Shown: positions 28,698 to 36,797, counted from the stretch's first letter. The stretch: DNA of 47,725 nucleotides from DATLFS01 sp035540935 (GCA_035540935.1 DATLFS010000063.1:1-47725), one strand, 5' to 3'. Program-made: numbers and translations. Notes: generated from the letters alone by a model not told the origin.

Positions 28698-31600
28698 ATG
28701 TACGTCAAGACCCTGAAGGTCGCCGGGTTCAAGTCGTTCGCGGACCCGACCCTGCTCGAGTTCGTGCCCGGCGTGAACGTGATCGTCGGCCCCAACGGAT
28801 CCGGCAAGTCGAACATCGCGGATGCCCTCCAATGGGTCCTCGGGTCCCAGGCGCCGTCGAGCCTGCGGGGCGCGTCGATGGAAGACGTGATCTTCGCCGG
28901 CGCGCAGGGAAGGCCGCGGCTCGGGATGGCCGAGGTCGAGCTCACGCTCGACAACGGCGACCGCGCGCTCCCGCTCGACCTCAACGAGGTCACGATCACG
29001 CGGTCGGCCGGCAGAGATGGGTCGTCGGAGTACCGCATCAACGGCGCGCCGTGCCGGCTCCTGGACGTCGCCGAGCTGCTCTCCGACACCGGCATCGGGC
29101 GCTCGATCCACACCGTCGTGGGCCAGGGCCAGTTGGACGCGGTGCTGCAGGCGCGCCCGGAGGACCGGCGGGCGCTCATCGAGGAGGCCGCGCAGATCGG
29201 CAAGTACCGGCGGCGCAAGGACCGCGCCGTCCGCAAGATCGAGCGGGTCGACGACAACCTCACCCGGTTGAACGACGTCCTCAGCGAGCTGCGACGTGCT
29301 CTCCGACCGCTCAAACGGCAGGCGAGTGAGGCGGCGCGGTACTCGGAGCTGATCGACGAGCAACGCACCCTCCGGCAGAGACTGGCCGCGACCGACGTAG
29401 CGCGGCTCGCCCGCGAAGCCGAAGCGCTCGACGCGGAGGGGGAGGCGCGCCGCGCCTCGCTGCTCGCCGACGAGCTCTCGAGCGTGCGGGCGCGGCTCGG
29501 TGCGGCCGCCGACGAACGCACCGCTGTGGCCGCCGCCGCGGACCGTGCGCGTGGTATCGCTCACCGCACCGCCCGCGCGGCCGAGCGGCTCGGCGGCCTG
29601 GCGCGCCTGGCCGAGGAGCGCGCCGAGACGATCGCGGCGCGGCTCGCGGCGGAGACCGAAGAGGGCTACCGCGAGCGGATCCGGTTCCTCGAAACCGAGC
29701 GCGATCGGTTCGCGGGCGAACTCGTGCGCCTGAGCGAGATCGCGCGGGAGCGGCGCGCCGCGGCGCAGGCGGCGGCGTCGGAGGCACGCTCTTTCGATGC
29801 ACGGCTCGAGGAGGCGGAGCAGAAGGCTGCCTCCGCTCGGGGCCTGGAGACCGCCGCCGCCCAAGAGCTCGTGCGCGCCGAGGGGACGGAAGCGGCCGGT
29901 CGCGCCACCCTCGGGTCCATCGAGGCGCGCACCGACGCGGTGCTCGAACGGCGTCATGCCGCATCTCGCGACATCTCTGCGGCCGCGTCGGAGGTCGAGA
30001 AAGCGGAGACGGAGCTCGCCGCTTTGGAAGCGGAGATGGACGTCCTGACGCGGCGCGCCGCGGAGACGGAGACGCGGCTCGAGGAGGCACGCGCCGAGGC
30101 CGAGCGCGTGAAGGACCGCCTGGGGGCCGACCACGCCGCGCGAGCCGCCGCCGCCGCGCGTGTCGAGGCGCTGCAGGAGGTGGAGGCCCTACTGGCCGAC
30201 CATCCCGAAGCGCGTCGGAAGGTTCTCCCGCTCGTCGACGACGCCCGCTCCGCGCTCGAGCTGGCGAGCGCCGGTGAGGAAGAGGCCCGGCGGATCCTCG
30301 GGGCCGCCGAGGACGAGGTCGAACGTTGGTGGCAGGCCGTCGCTTCGGACGACGAGGAGCTGCGCCGGCTCGACGCCGTGATGACGGGAGCGGCCGAGAG
30401 GTTGGCCGGTGCGCGGCGCCGGCGGGAGAAGCGCGAGGTCGAGCTCGCGGCCTTCGATGAGGAGCTGGCGCGGGCACGCGAGGCACTGGCGGCGGCCGAG
30501 CGGGCCGCGGCCGACGCCCGCGCGGAGCTGCCGGCTAAGCGGGCGGCGCTCGAGGAAGCTTCCGCGGCGCGGTCGCTGGCGGAAGGCGAGCTACGGCGCC
30601 TCCGCGCGGCCGGCGCCGAGGCCGCGGAAGGCGCTGCACGCGCCGAGGTCGAGGCCCGTACCGCGGAGGAGCGGATGCTCGGCGCGCGCCTGCGCGGCGA
30701 GGAGGCCGAGGCTGCGATCGCCGACGCGGAGCAGGCGCTGGCGGGGCTGGAGGATCTGCGTCTGGACCTCGTCGGCCGGCGGGAACGCGTCCTCGCGATC
30801 CGGCGCGCCGCAGCAGAAGCGGCCGCGACCGCGGCCGAATGGGCGCGCGGCGCGGAGGATCGGGCGGCGCACGCCCGCGAGGCGGCCGAGGCGGCAGACG
30901 CCAGGCTCACTTCGTTGCGCGAGCGCGAGCGGGAGCTGGCTCAGAGGCTCGAGGAGCTGGTCCACCGGCGGAATCAGGCGGAGGTCCAGAGGGCGCAGAA
31001 CGAAGCTCGCGCGGAAGCGATCGGCGAGCGCGCTCTCGAGGAGTGGGGGCTGTCGCTCGACGCGCTGCGCGCCTTGCCGCCGTTCGAAGAGGCGGAGGAG
31101 ACGGCCGCTCGGGAGCGCGTCGAAGCGCTCGACCGATCGATGCGTCGCCTCGGCGCAGTCAATCCGCGCGCCGCGGAGGAGTACGCGGAGCTCGCGGAGC
31201 GCGAGTCCTTCCTCGAGGATCAGATAGCGGACCTGAAGGCCTCGCGGCGCGACCTGATGAAGGTCGTCCGGGAGGTCGACGAGACGATCGTCACGGTGTT
31301 CGGCGATGCGTTCCGCGATGTGGCGCGCGAATTCGAAGAGGTCTTCGGGCGCTTGTTCCCCGGCGGCAGCGGCCGCCTGACCCTGACAGACCCGGACGAT
31401 CTGCTGACGAGCGGCGTCGAGGTCGAGGCGCGCCCTCCGGGAAAGAACGTGCGCAAGCTCTCGCTGCTGTCGGGCGGTGAGCGCTCGCTGGTCGCGCTGG
31501 CCTTCCTGTTCGCGATCTTCAGGAGCCGTCCGTCGCCGTTTTACCTGCTCGACGAGGTGGAGGCGGCGCTCGACGACATCAACCTCCAGCGTTTCCTCGG

Positions 31601-31763
31601 GCTCATCGCCGAGCTCGAGGAGAGGGCACAGGTCCTCATCGTCACCCATCAGAAACGCACGATGGAGGCGGCCGACGTCCTCTACGGCGTCTCGATGGCT
31701 AAGGACGGCGTCAGCCGCGTGCTGGCGATGCGGATAGAGGACACGGCAGTCTCGAGCGCCTGA
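28698..31763 (+). CDS. smc: Chromosome segregation protein SMC, apparently without hinge domain
   Basis: This 1021-residue condensin ATPase has an N-terminal head (MYVKTLKVAGFKSFADPTLL, Walker A GPNGSGKS at 31-38), a C-terminal head with signature LSGGERS near 924, and Walker B LLDEVEAALDD near 948. Two long Ala/Glu/Arg coiled coils lie between. The usual globular hinge of 120-150 residues is not visible in the middle. Only a short break, LLADHPEARRKVLPLVDD near 497-514, separates the arms, and the protein is shorter than the usual ~1150-1200 residues by about that much. ATG 28698 is set by the leaderless -10. ScpA/ScpB are not in this window. Confidence 0.92.
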   Translation: MYVKTLKVAGFKSFADPTLLEFVPGVNVIVGPNGSGKSNIADALQWVLGSQAPSSLRGASMEDVIFAGAQGRPRLGMAEVELTLDNGDRALPLDLNEVTITRSAGRDGSSEYRINGAPCRLLDVAELLSDTGIGRSIHTVVGQGQLDAVLQARPEDRRALIEEAAQIGKYRRRKDRAVRKIERVDDNLTRLNDVLSELRRALRPLKRQASEAARYSELIDEQRTLRQRLAATDVARLAREAEALDAEGEARRASLLADELSSVRARLGAAADERTAVAAAADRARGIAHRTARAAERLGGLARLAEERAETIAARLAAETEEGYRERIRFLETERDRFAGELVRLSEIARERRAAAQAAASEARSFDARLEEAEQKAASARGLETAAAQELVRAEGTEAAGRATLGSIEARTDAVLERRHAASRDISAAASEVEKAETELAALEAEMDVLTRRAAETETRLEEARAEAERVKDRLGADHAARAAAAARVEALQEVEALLADHPEARRKVLPLVDDARSALELASAGEEEARRILGAAEDEVERWWQAVASDDEELRRLDAVMTGAAERLAGARRRREKREVELAAFDEELARAREALAAAERAAADARAELPAKRAALEEASAARSLAEGELRRLRAAGAEAAEGAARAEVEARTAEERMLGARLRGEEAEAAIADAEQALAGLEDLRLDLVGRRERVLAIRRAAAEAAATAAEWARGAEDRAAHAREAAEAADARLTSLRERERELAQRLEELVHRRNQAEVQRAQNEARAEAIGERALEEWGLSLDALRALPPFEEAEETAARERVEALDRSMRRLGAVNPRAAEEYAELAERESFLEDQIADLKASRRDLMKVVREVDETIVTVFGDAFRDVAREFEEVFGRLFPGGSGRLTLTDPDDLLTSGVEVEARPPGKNVRKLSLLSGGERSLVALAFLFAIFRSRPSPFYLLDEVEAALDDINLQRFLGLIAELEERAQVLIVTHQKRTMEAADVLYGVSMAKDGVSRVLAMRIEDTAVSSA

Positions 31764-31795
31764 CGCGCGGTTGATCGTCCGGCCGCCGAAGCCCC

Positions 31796-31801
31796 TATCC
31801 T
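31796..31801 (+). promoter_or_regulatory. Leaderless -10 element TATCCT of ftsY
   Basis: TATCCT ends six bases before ATG 31808 of ftsY, without a ribosome site. Confidence 0.58.
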
Positions 31802-31807
31802 CACGGC

Positions 31808-32884
31808 ATGCCCGAAACCATCGTCGTGATCGCCGTGCTCGCGGTCGTCCTCCTCGCCCTCGGGGTCGGGCTCGCCCGCCGCAGACCGGTGCCGCCGCGG
31901 GAAGCGGAGAGTCGTGCGGAGGAGCGTCCGGCTCCGGAGGCCGCAACCGCGGTCGAAACCGCGCCCGCGCCGGTCGCTCCCATCGAGGAGGAGCGGCCAT
32001 CGCTACGGGAGCGGCTGCGGAAGAGCAGGAAGTTCCTTTCCGACCGTCTCGCGGACGTGCTGGGTGCAGACGACGATGAGACATGGGAGGACCTCGAGGC
32101 CGTCCTGATCCAGGCCGACCTGGGACCCGAGGTAGCGGCCCAGATCGTCCAAGACGTGCGCTCCGGCGCGCGGGAGAGGCGAGTCCGCGACGTGGAGGAA
32201 CTGCGGGTGCTGCTCGCCGACGAGCTGCTCTCGCTGTTCCCTGCGGAGCGAGAGCGCACCCTGAGCTTCGCCGCCGAGCCGCCGTCGGTATGGCTCGTGG
32301 TCGGCGTCAACGGAACGGGGAAGACGACCACGATCGGCAAGCTCGCCGCCGACCTCGCGGGGCGGGGGCGATCCGTGTCGCTCGCCGCCGCCGACACCTT
32401 CCGCGCCGCCGCCGACGAGCAACTCTCGATCTGGGCGGAGAGAACCGGCGCAACGGTCGTGAAGCATCAGCCGGGGGCCGATCCCGGCGCGGTTGCCTTC
32501 GACGCGCGCGCCAGCGCCCGCGCCCGCGGCATCGACGTCTTGATCGTCGATACCGCGGGCCGGTTGCACACCAAGACTCCGCTCATGGACGAGCTGGCCA
32601 AGGTCCGCCGGGTCCTCGAGAAGGAGGGCGACGTTCACGAGACCCTCCTCGTCATCGACGCTACCGCCGGGCAGAACGGCCTCGTCCAGGCGAGGGAGTT
32701 CGCCGACGCGGCCGGCGTCACAGGCATCGTTCTGACGAAGCTGGACGGGACGGCAAAGGGAGGGATCGCTCTCACGATCGAACGGACCCTCGGCATCCCC
32801 ATCAAGCTGATAGGTGTCGGCGAGGGTCTCGAGGATCTCGAGCCGTTCGACCCGAAGACGTTCGTCGAGGCGCTGCTTTCGTGA
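31808..32884 (+). CDS. ftsY: Signal recognition particle receptor FtsY
   Basis: This 358-residue GTPase docks SRP-ribosome complexes at the membrane. It has an N-terminal hydrophobic helix (ETIVVIAVLAVVLLALGVGL), so it is membrane-anchored as in many actinobacteria, then a short acidic A region. The NG domain follows, with GVNGTGKTTTIGKLA near 166, DTFRAAADEQL, IVDTAGRLHTKTPLMDEL, TKLDGTAKGG and GVGEGLEDLEPFD. The stop overlaps the following small membrane gene by four bases. Confidence 0.96.
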   Translation: MPETIVVIAVLAVVLLALGVGLARRRPVPPREAESRAEERPAPEAATAVETAPAPVAPIEEERPSLRERLRKSRKFLSDRLADVLGADDDETWEDLEAVLIQADLGPEVAAQIVQDVRSGARERRVRDVEELRVLLADELLSLFPAERERTLSFAAEPPSVWLVVGVNGTGKTTTIGKLAADLAGRGRSVSLAAADTFRAAADEQLSIWAERTGATVVKHQPGADPGAVAFDARASARARGIDVLIVDTAGRLHTKTPLMDELAKVRRVLEKEGDVHETLLVIDATAGQNGLVQAREFADAAGVTGIVLTKLDGTAKGGIALTIERTLGIPIKLIGVGEGLEDLEPFDPKTFVEALLS

Positions 32885-33150
32885 GCGGGAAGTTCGCCGC
32901 CGACCCGCAGCAGCGTCGCACGCTCGCGCGCGTGGCGGTCGTCTTCGCCGGGTTCATCGTCTTCCGGCTGGTGGGCGACGATCGGGCGATCGCGGGCTTC
33001 CTCCTGTGGTCGGGCATCGTGGTCGCCGGGTTCCCGCTCGCCGACAGGTTGACGCGCGTGAGGACGCGGGGCGGCGAGACGCTCGGCGTCGGTGCGATCT
33101 GTCTCGGGATCGGCCTGACGATCGCGGGGGCGTTCCTGGCCCTGCGGTGA
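32881..33150 (+). CDS. Small three-helix membrane protein between ftsY and ffh
   Basis: This 89-residue protein begins with a basic soluble stretch, then has three hydrophobic segments (VAVVFAGFIVFRLV, IAGFLLWSGIVVAGFPLA and LGVGAICLGIGLTIAGAFLA). No family is recognised. Its GTG overlaps the ftsY stop (GTGA), so it is translated with the SRP receptor. It ends 19 bases before ffh, inside which gap lies the ffh promoter. Its position between the two SRP GTPases is the only hint at function. Confidence 0.65.
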   Translation: MSGKFAADPQQRRTLARVAVVFAGFIVFRLVGDDRAIAGFLLWSGIVVAGFPLADRLTRVRTRGGETLGVGAICLGIGLTIAGAFLALR

Positions 33151-33156
33151 GCGGCG

Positions 33157-33162
33157 TACGCT
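33157..33162 (+). promoter_or_regulatory. Leaderless -10 element TACGCT of ffh
   Basis: TACGCT ends exactly seven bases before GTG 33170 of ffh, with no ribosome site. Confidence 0.6.
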
Positions 33163-33169
33163 TCGCGCT

Positions 33170-34516
33170 GTGTTCGACGCTCTGAGCGGCCGCCTCGACG
33201 ACATCTTCACCCGGCTGCGCTCGCGCGGGAAGCTCACTCCCAAGCAGGTGGACGAGGTGCTGCGCGAGATCCGGCTCGCCCTGCTGGAAGCCGACGTCTC
33301 GCTGCGCGTCGTGAAGGCGTTCGTCGCCGACGTGCGCGGGCGCGCCGAGGGCGCGGAGATCCACAGGAGCCTCAGCCCCGCGCAGCAGGTCATCAAGCTG
33401 GTCCACGCGGCCTTGATCGACGTCCTCGGGAAGGAGACCGTCGGTCTCGCACCCGTCGACCGGCCGCCGCGCGTCATCCTGATCGCCGGCCTCCAGGGCT
33501 CCGGCAAGACCACCGCGTCGGCCAAGCTGGCGCGTCTCTTGCGCGCAGGAGGGCGGCGTCCACTGCTCGCGGCGTGCGACCTGAGGCGGCCCGCGGCGGT
33601 TCGTCAGTTGCAGGTCCTAGGTGAGCAGGTGAAGGTCCCGGTGCATGCCGGCGCGCTGGGAACCGACGCCGTCGCGGTTGCGCAAGCGGCACGCGACACG
33701 GCCGAGGCGGAGGCGTACACGGATCTGATCGTAGACACCGCCGGACGCATGCACGTCGATCCGGAGCTGATGAAGGAGCTGCGCCGCGTGGCGGACGCCG
33801 TTTCGCCGCACGAGACGCTGCTCGTCTGCGACGCGATGACGGGCCAGGACGCGGTGAACGTGGCAGAAGCCTTCCTCGAAGAGGTGGATCTGACGGGGAT
33901 CATCCTCACCAAGCTCGACGGCGACGCACGCGGCGGCGCCGCACTCTCTATGACCTTCGTGACGGGCAAGCCCATCAAGTTCGCGGGCGTGGGCGAGAAG
34001 CTTGCCGATCTCGAGCCGTTCCATCCCGATCGCATCGCCAGCCGCATCCTCGGGATGGGCGACGTTCTCACGCTGATCGAGAAGGCAGAGGCGGCGTTCG
34101 AGCGCTCCGAAGCCGAGGAGATGCAGGAACGCATCCGCAGAGCCGAGTTCACCTTCGAGGACTTTCTGTCGCAGATGCAGGCACTCAAGAAGATGGGGCC
34201 GCTGTCGCAGGTCCTCGGGATGATGCCCGGGATGCGCAAGCTCCCGATCGGCGACGCCGACATCGACTCACAGCTCCCCAAGGTCGAAGCGATGATCAGG
34301 TCGATGACGCCACACGAGCGGAACGATCCGTCGCTCATAAACGGGAGCCGCCGCCGCCGGATCGCGCAGGGGTCCGGGACGTCCGTGCAGGACGTGAACC
34401 AGCTCGTGAAACAGTTCGAGCAGGTGCGGAAGATGGTCAAGTCCCTGTCGGGCGGCCGCAAGGGCACGCCGCGCCTTCCGGGGGGGATGAAGCTCCCACC
34501 AGGGCTCGGCGGCTGA
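33170..34516 (+). CDS. ffh: Signal recognition particle protein Ffh
   Basis: This 448-residue SRP54 GTPase binds signal sequences and 4.5S RNA. The N domain begins FDALSGRLDDIFTRLRSRGK. The G domain has GLQGSGKTTASAKLA near 107, ACDLRRPAAVRQLQ, DTAGRMHVDPELM, TKLDGDARGG and GVGEKLADLEPFHPDR. The C-terminal M domain is methionine-rich (QMQALKKMGPLSQVLGMMPG) and carries the RNA-binding GSRRRRIAQGSGTSVQDVNQ. The GTG start is placed by the leaderless -10. A possible terminator or leader hairpin follows at 34539. Confidence 0.97.
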   Translation: MFDALSGRLDDIFTRLRSRGKLTPKQVDEVLREIRLALLEADVSLRVVKAFVADVRGRAEGAEIHRSLSPAQQVIKLVHAALIDVLGKETVGLAPVDRPPRVILIAGLQGSGKTTASAKLARLLRAGGRRPLLAACDLRRPAAVRQLQVLGEQVKVPVHAGALGTDAVAVAQAARDTAEAEAYTDLIVDTAGRMHVDPELMKELRRVADAVSPHETLLVCDAMTGQDAVNVAEAFLEEVDLTGIILTKLDGDARGGAALSMTFVTGKPIKFAGVGEKLADLEPFHPDRIASRILGMGDVLTLIEKAEAAFERSEAEEMQERIRRAEFTFEDFLSQMQALKKMGPLSQVLGMMPGMRKLPIGDADIDSQLPKVEAMIRSMTPHERNDPSLINGSRRRRIAQGSGTSVQDVNQLVKQFEQVRKMVKSLSGGRKGTPRLPGGMKLPPGLGG

Positions 34517-34526
34517 AGGCACCTGC

Positions 34527-34532
34527 TAGGAT
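34527..34532 (+). promoter_or_regulatory. -10 element TAGGAT of rpsP operon
   Basis: TAGGAT lies 60 bases before the rpsP ATG. Seven bases downstream is 34539, the first base of a hairpin with a T-run. Confidence 0.55.
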
Positions 34533-34538
34533 CGGGTT

Positions 34539-34568
34539 CCCGCCCGGAGGACCCGGCGCGGGCTTTTT
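34539..34568 (+). promoter_or_regulatory. Hairpin with T-run at the predicted 5' end of the rpsP mRNA
   Basis: A nine-pair stem with one bulged C pairs CCCGCCCGG (34539-34547) with CCGG-C-GCGGG (34553-34562) and is followed by CTTTTT. It has the form of a rho-independent terminator. It may end ffh transcription, or, because TAGGAT would start transcription at its first base, act as an attenuator or 5' stabiliser of the rpsP operon. Confidence 0.6.
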
Positions 34569-34592
34569 CCTGTGAAGGAGTAGTACACCGAG

Positions 34593-35036
34593 ATGGTCAA
34601 GATCAGATTGATGCGTGTCGGCAAGACCAAACAGCCGTCCTATCGCGTCGTGGTCGCGGATTCCCGCAGCCCGCGCGACGGGAAGATCATCGAGGCGATC
34701 GGCCACTACAACCCGCGGACGGAGCCGTCGACGGTCGAGATCAACACCGGACGCGCCGTTCACTGGCTGCGGGTCGGAGCGCAGCCCTCCGGGCAGGTCC
34801 GGAAGCTCCTCGAGATCACCGGCGCCTGGCAGGAGTTCCGCGGCGAGTCGCCCGGCGAGCAGCGGGGGGCTGCGGCCCCGGCGCGGCGCGCCACTCCGGC
34901 GGCTTCCGTAACGGCGGCCGAGGACGGACCGGAGGTGGCGGACTCGGCTGAGGTCGCAGAGGCCGAGGAGGGCGCCGCGGCGGGAGTCGCACCCGAGGCT
35001 CCGGTCGAGGACGCGGAGGAAGAGACCTCCTCGTGA
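34593..35036 (+). CDS. rpsP: 30S ribosomal protein S16 with acidic C-terminal extension
   Basis: This 147-residue protein has a standard S16 core in its first ~80 residues (VKIRLMRVGKTKQPSYRVVV, then DGKIIEAIGHYNPR and VHWLRVGAQPSGQVRKLLEI). A tail of about 60 residues rich in Ala and Glu (SAEVAEAEEGAAAGVAPEAP) follows. Long S16 tails occur in other actinobacteria. It heads the operon rpsP-khpA-rimM-trmD, with a four-base overlap to khpA. The ribosome site GAAGGAG is 12 bases from the ATG, slightly far. Confidence 0.95.
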   Translation: MVKIRLMRVGKTKQPSYRVVVADSRSPRDGKIIEAIGHYNPRTEPSTVEINTGRAVHWLRVGAQPSGQVRKLLEITGAWQEFRGESPGEQRGAAAPARRATPAASVTAAEDGPEVADSAEVAEAEEGAAAGVAPEAPVEDAEEETSS

Positions 35037-35266
35037 GCCGGGCTCTGATCGAGTACGTCGCTCCGTGGCTGCTCGACCATCCCGAAGACCTCGAGATCAA
35101 CGAGGTCGACGGCGACGACGCCCTCATCCTCGAGCTGACCGTCCACCCGGAGGACATGGGCAAGATCATCGGAAAACGCGGCCGCATCATCCACGCGCTG
35201 CGGTCGCTGGCACGGGCCGGGAGTGGTCGCGGTGAGCGGCCGATCCTCGTCGAAGTCTCCGACTGA
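35033..35266 (+). CDS. khpA: KH-domain RNA-binding protein KhpA
   Basis: This 77-residue protein has a single KH domain, with LIEYVAPWLLDHPEDLEINE first and the RNA-contacting loop IIGKRGRIIHALRSLARAG (GXXG as GKRG). KhpA, usually with KhpB, is an RNA chaperone affecting division and sRNA function. It overlaps rpsP by four bases, and the rimM frame begins inside its 3' end. Confidence 0.92.
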   Translation: MSRALIEYVAPWLLDHPEDLEINEVDGDDALILELTVHPEDMGKIIGKRGRIIHALRSLARAGSGRGERPILVEVSD

Positions 35267-35759
35267 CGGCTTGCTCCTCGCGGGGCAGATCGGTAAGCCG
35301 CACGGCATCCACGGCGAGGTCTACGTCGTCCCCATCTCCGACGATCCCGAACGCTTCGAGCCGGGCAGCACGCTGCTCGATGCCGGCGGCCGCCGGGTGG
35401 TGGTCGAGGCGGCGCGCGTCCACCGCGACCGCCTCCTCGTTAAGTTCGCCGGCATCGAGGATCGCAACGCGGCAGAAGCGCGCCGAGGTCTCGCGCTCTA
35501 CGTGCCTCGGGAGGCGCGGCGGGACCTCTCCGAAGATGAGTTCTGGGTCGAGGATCTGGTGGGCCTCGAAGGCCGCCTTCCCGACGGGACCGCGATCGGC
35601 CGCGTGACCGCGGTGCACGAGGGGACTGCGCACGACCACCTCGAGGTGGCGACCGAAGCGGGGCCGCGTCTCGTACCGGTTGTGAAGGCGATCGTGACCC
35701 GGGTAGACCTCGGTGCCGGTGTAGTCACGATCGACCCTCCCGCCGGGCTCCTGGATTGA
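35232..35759 (+). CDS. rimM: Ribosome maturation factor RimM
   Basis: This protein of about 175 residues assists 16S rRNA processing at the 30S head by binding S19. The N-terminal barrel starts GLLLAGQIGKPHGIHGEVYV, and the C-terminal PRC-barrel begins LSEDEFWVEDLVGLEGRL, with PVVKAIVTRVDLGAGVVTID at the end. GTG 35232 was chosen, with GGGAG about nine bases upstream; GTG 35223 and TTG 35271 are alternatives. It overlaps khpA and ends one base before trmD. Confidence 0.93.
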   Translation: MSGRSSSKSPTDGLLLAGQIGKPHGIHGEVYVVPISDDPERFEPGSTLLDAGGRRVVVEAARVHRDRLLVKFAGIEDRNAAEARRGLALYVPREARRDLSEDEFWVEDLVGLEGRLPDGTAIGRVTAVHEGTAHDHLEVATEAGPRLVPVVKAIVTRVDLGAGVVTIDPPAGLLD

Positions 35760-35760
35760 C

Positions 35761-36435
35761 GTGCGCGTCGACGTCGTAACCCTGTTCCCGGAGCTGTTCG
35801 AGCCGTTCACGACCACCAGCCTCGTCGGGCGGGCCACGCGGGCAGGACTGCTCGAGGTTCGCCTGCACGACCTGCGGGCGCACGGCCTCGGCAAGCATCG
35901 CAGCGTGGACGACGAGCCTTACGGCGGCGGCGCCGGGATGGTCATGCGACCCGAGCCTTTGTTCGACGCGGTCGAAGAGTTGCGCTCGGCCGAAGCGCAC
36001 GTCGTGCTGCTCTCGCCGCGCGGGCATGTGCTTGACCAGACTCGCGTCCGGTCGCTGGCCGAACGTAAACACCTCATCCTCGTGTGCGGGAGATACGAGG
36101 GCGTCGACGAGCGCGTCGCGGCGCACCTGTGCGACGAGGAGATCTCGATCGGCGACTACGTCCTCGCCGGCGGCGAGGTCGCGGCGATGGTGGTGATCGA
36201 AGCTGTCTCGCGCTTCGTCCCGGGCGTTCTGGGCAACCCGCTGTCGTTGGATCACGAATCCCACGCGTCCGGCCTCCTCGAGTATCCGCAGTACACGCGT
36301 CCCTCGGAGTTCCGCGGGTGGCAGGTCCCCGAAGTGCTGATGTCCGGCGATCACGCCGCCGTCGAGCGCTGGCGGCGCGAGGAGGCTGAGCGCCTCACAC
36401 GCGAGCGACGTCCGGATCTCATAGAGGACAGGTGA
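35761..36435 (+). CDS. trmD: tRNA (guanine37-N1)-methyltransferase
   Basis: This 224-residue SPOUT-fold enzyme makes m1G37 in tRNAs, preventing +1 frameshifts. The start RVDVVTLFPELFEPF is typical. The hallmarks DEPYGGGAGMVMRPEPLF, LSPRGHVLDQTRV, LVCGRYEGVDERV and SIGDYVLAGGEVAAMVVIEA form the trefoil knot. It ends with a four-base overlap to a small membrane gene. In many actinobacteria rplS or a signal peptidase gene follows trmD; here neither does. Confidence 0.96.
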   Translation: MRVDVVTLFPELFEPFTTTSLVGRATRAGLLEVRLHDLRAHGLGKHRSVDDEPYGGGAGMVMRPEPLFDAVEELRSAEAHVVLLSPRGHVLDQTRVRSLAERKHLILVCGRYEGVDERVAAHLCDEEISIGDYVLAGGEVAAMVVIEAVSRFVPGVLGNPLSLDHESHASGLLEYPQYTRPSEFRGWQVPEVLMSGDHAAVERWRREEAERLTRERRPDLIEDR

Positions 36436-36797
36436 GCCCCGTCGAGAAGCGCTTCTACGGCGTCGGAGCCGCGGTGTGCGCTCTCCTTCTCCTCACGGCC
36501 GCCACGTGGCTCGCGGCCCAGGGCGAGACCGCACGCGCGGTGGCGGCGGGCGGCTTCGGCGCGGGACTGGCGCTGGGCGGCCTAGCCGCGGTCGGACTCG
36601 GTGGGCGGGAGGGGTCGCGGCTGCGTCAGGACCCTGCCCGCCCGGGCAACAGGACGTTCTGGCGCCTTCTGCTCGGTGCTGCCTTCATCGCCATCTTCGA
36701 CGACGCGCTCGCCGGCGTACCGATCTTCGTTGCGACCGGCTTCATGATCGGCTTGATCGGAACCATCCTCACGACCACCGCGCGGCGCCGGACCTAG
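36432..36797 (+). CDS. Small four-helix membrane protein after trmD
   Basis: This 121-residue protein has four hydrophobic segments: GVGAAVCALLLLTAATWLAA, VAAGGFGAGLALGGLAAVGL, FWRLLLGAAFIAIFDDALAG and PIFVATGFMIGLIGTILTTT. The two halves are separated by a basic loop. No family is recognised. The GTG overlaps the trmD stop (GTGA). It lies at the junction between the rpsP-trmD block and the uvrC-gap block. Confidence 0.62.
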   Translation: MSPVEKRFYGVGAAVCALLLLTAATWLAAQGETARAVAAGGFGAGLALGGLAAVGLGGREGSRLRQDPARPGNRTFWRLLLGAAFIAIFDDALAGVPIFVATGFMIGLIGTILTTTARRRT

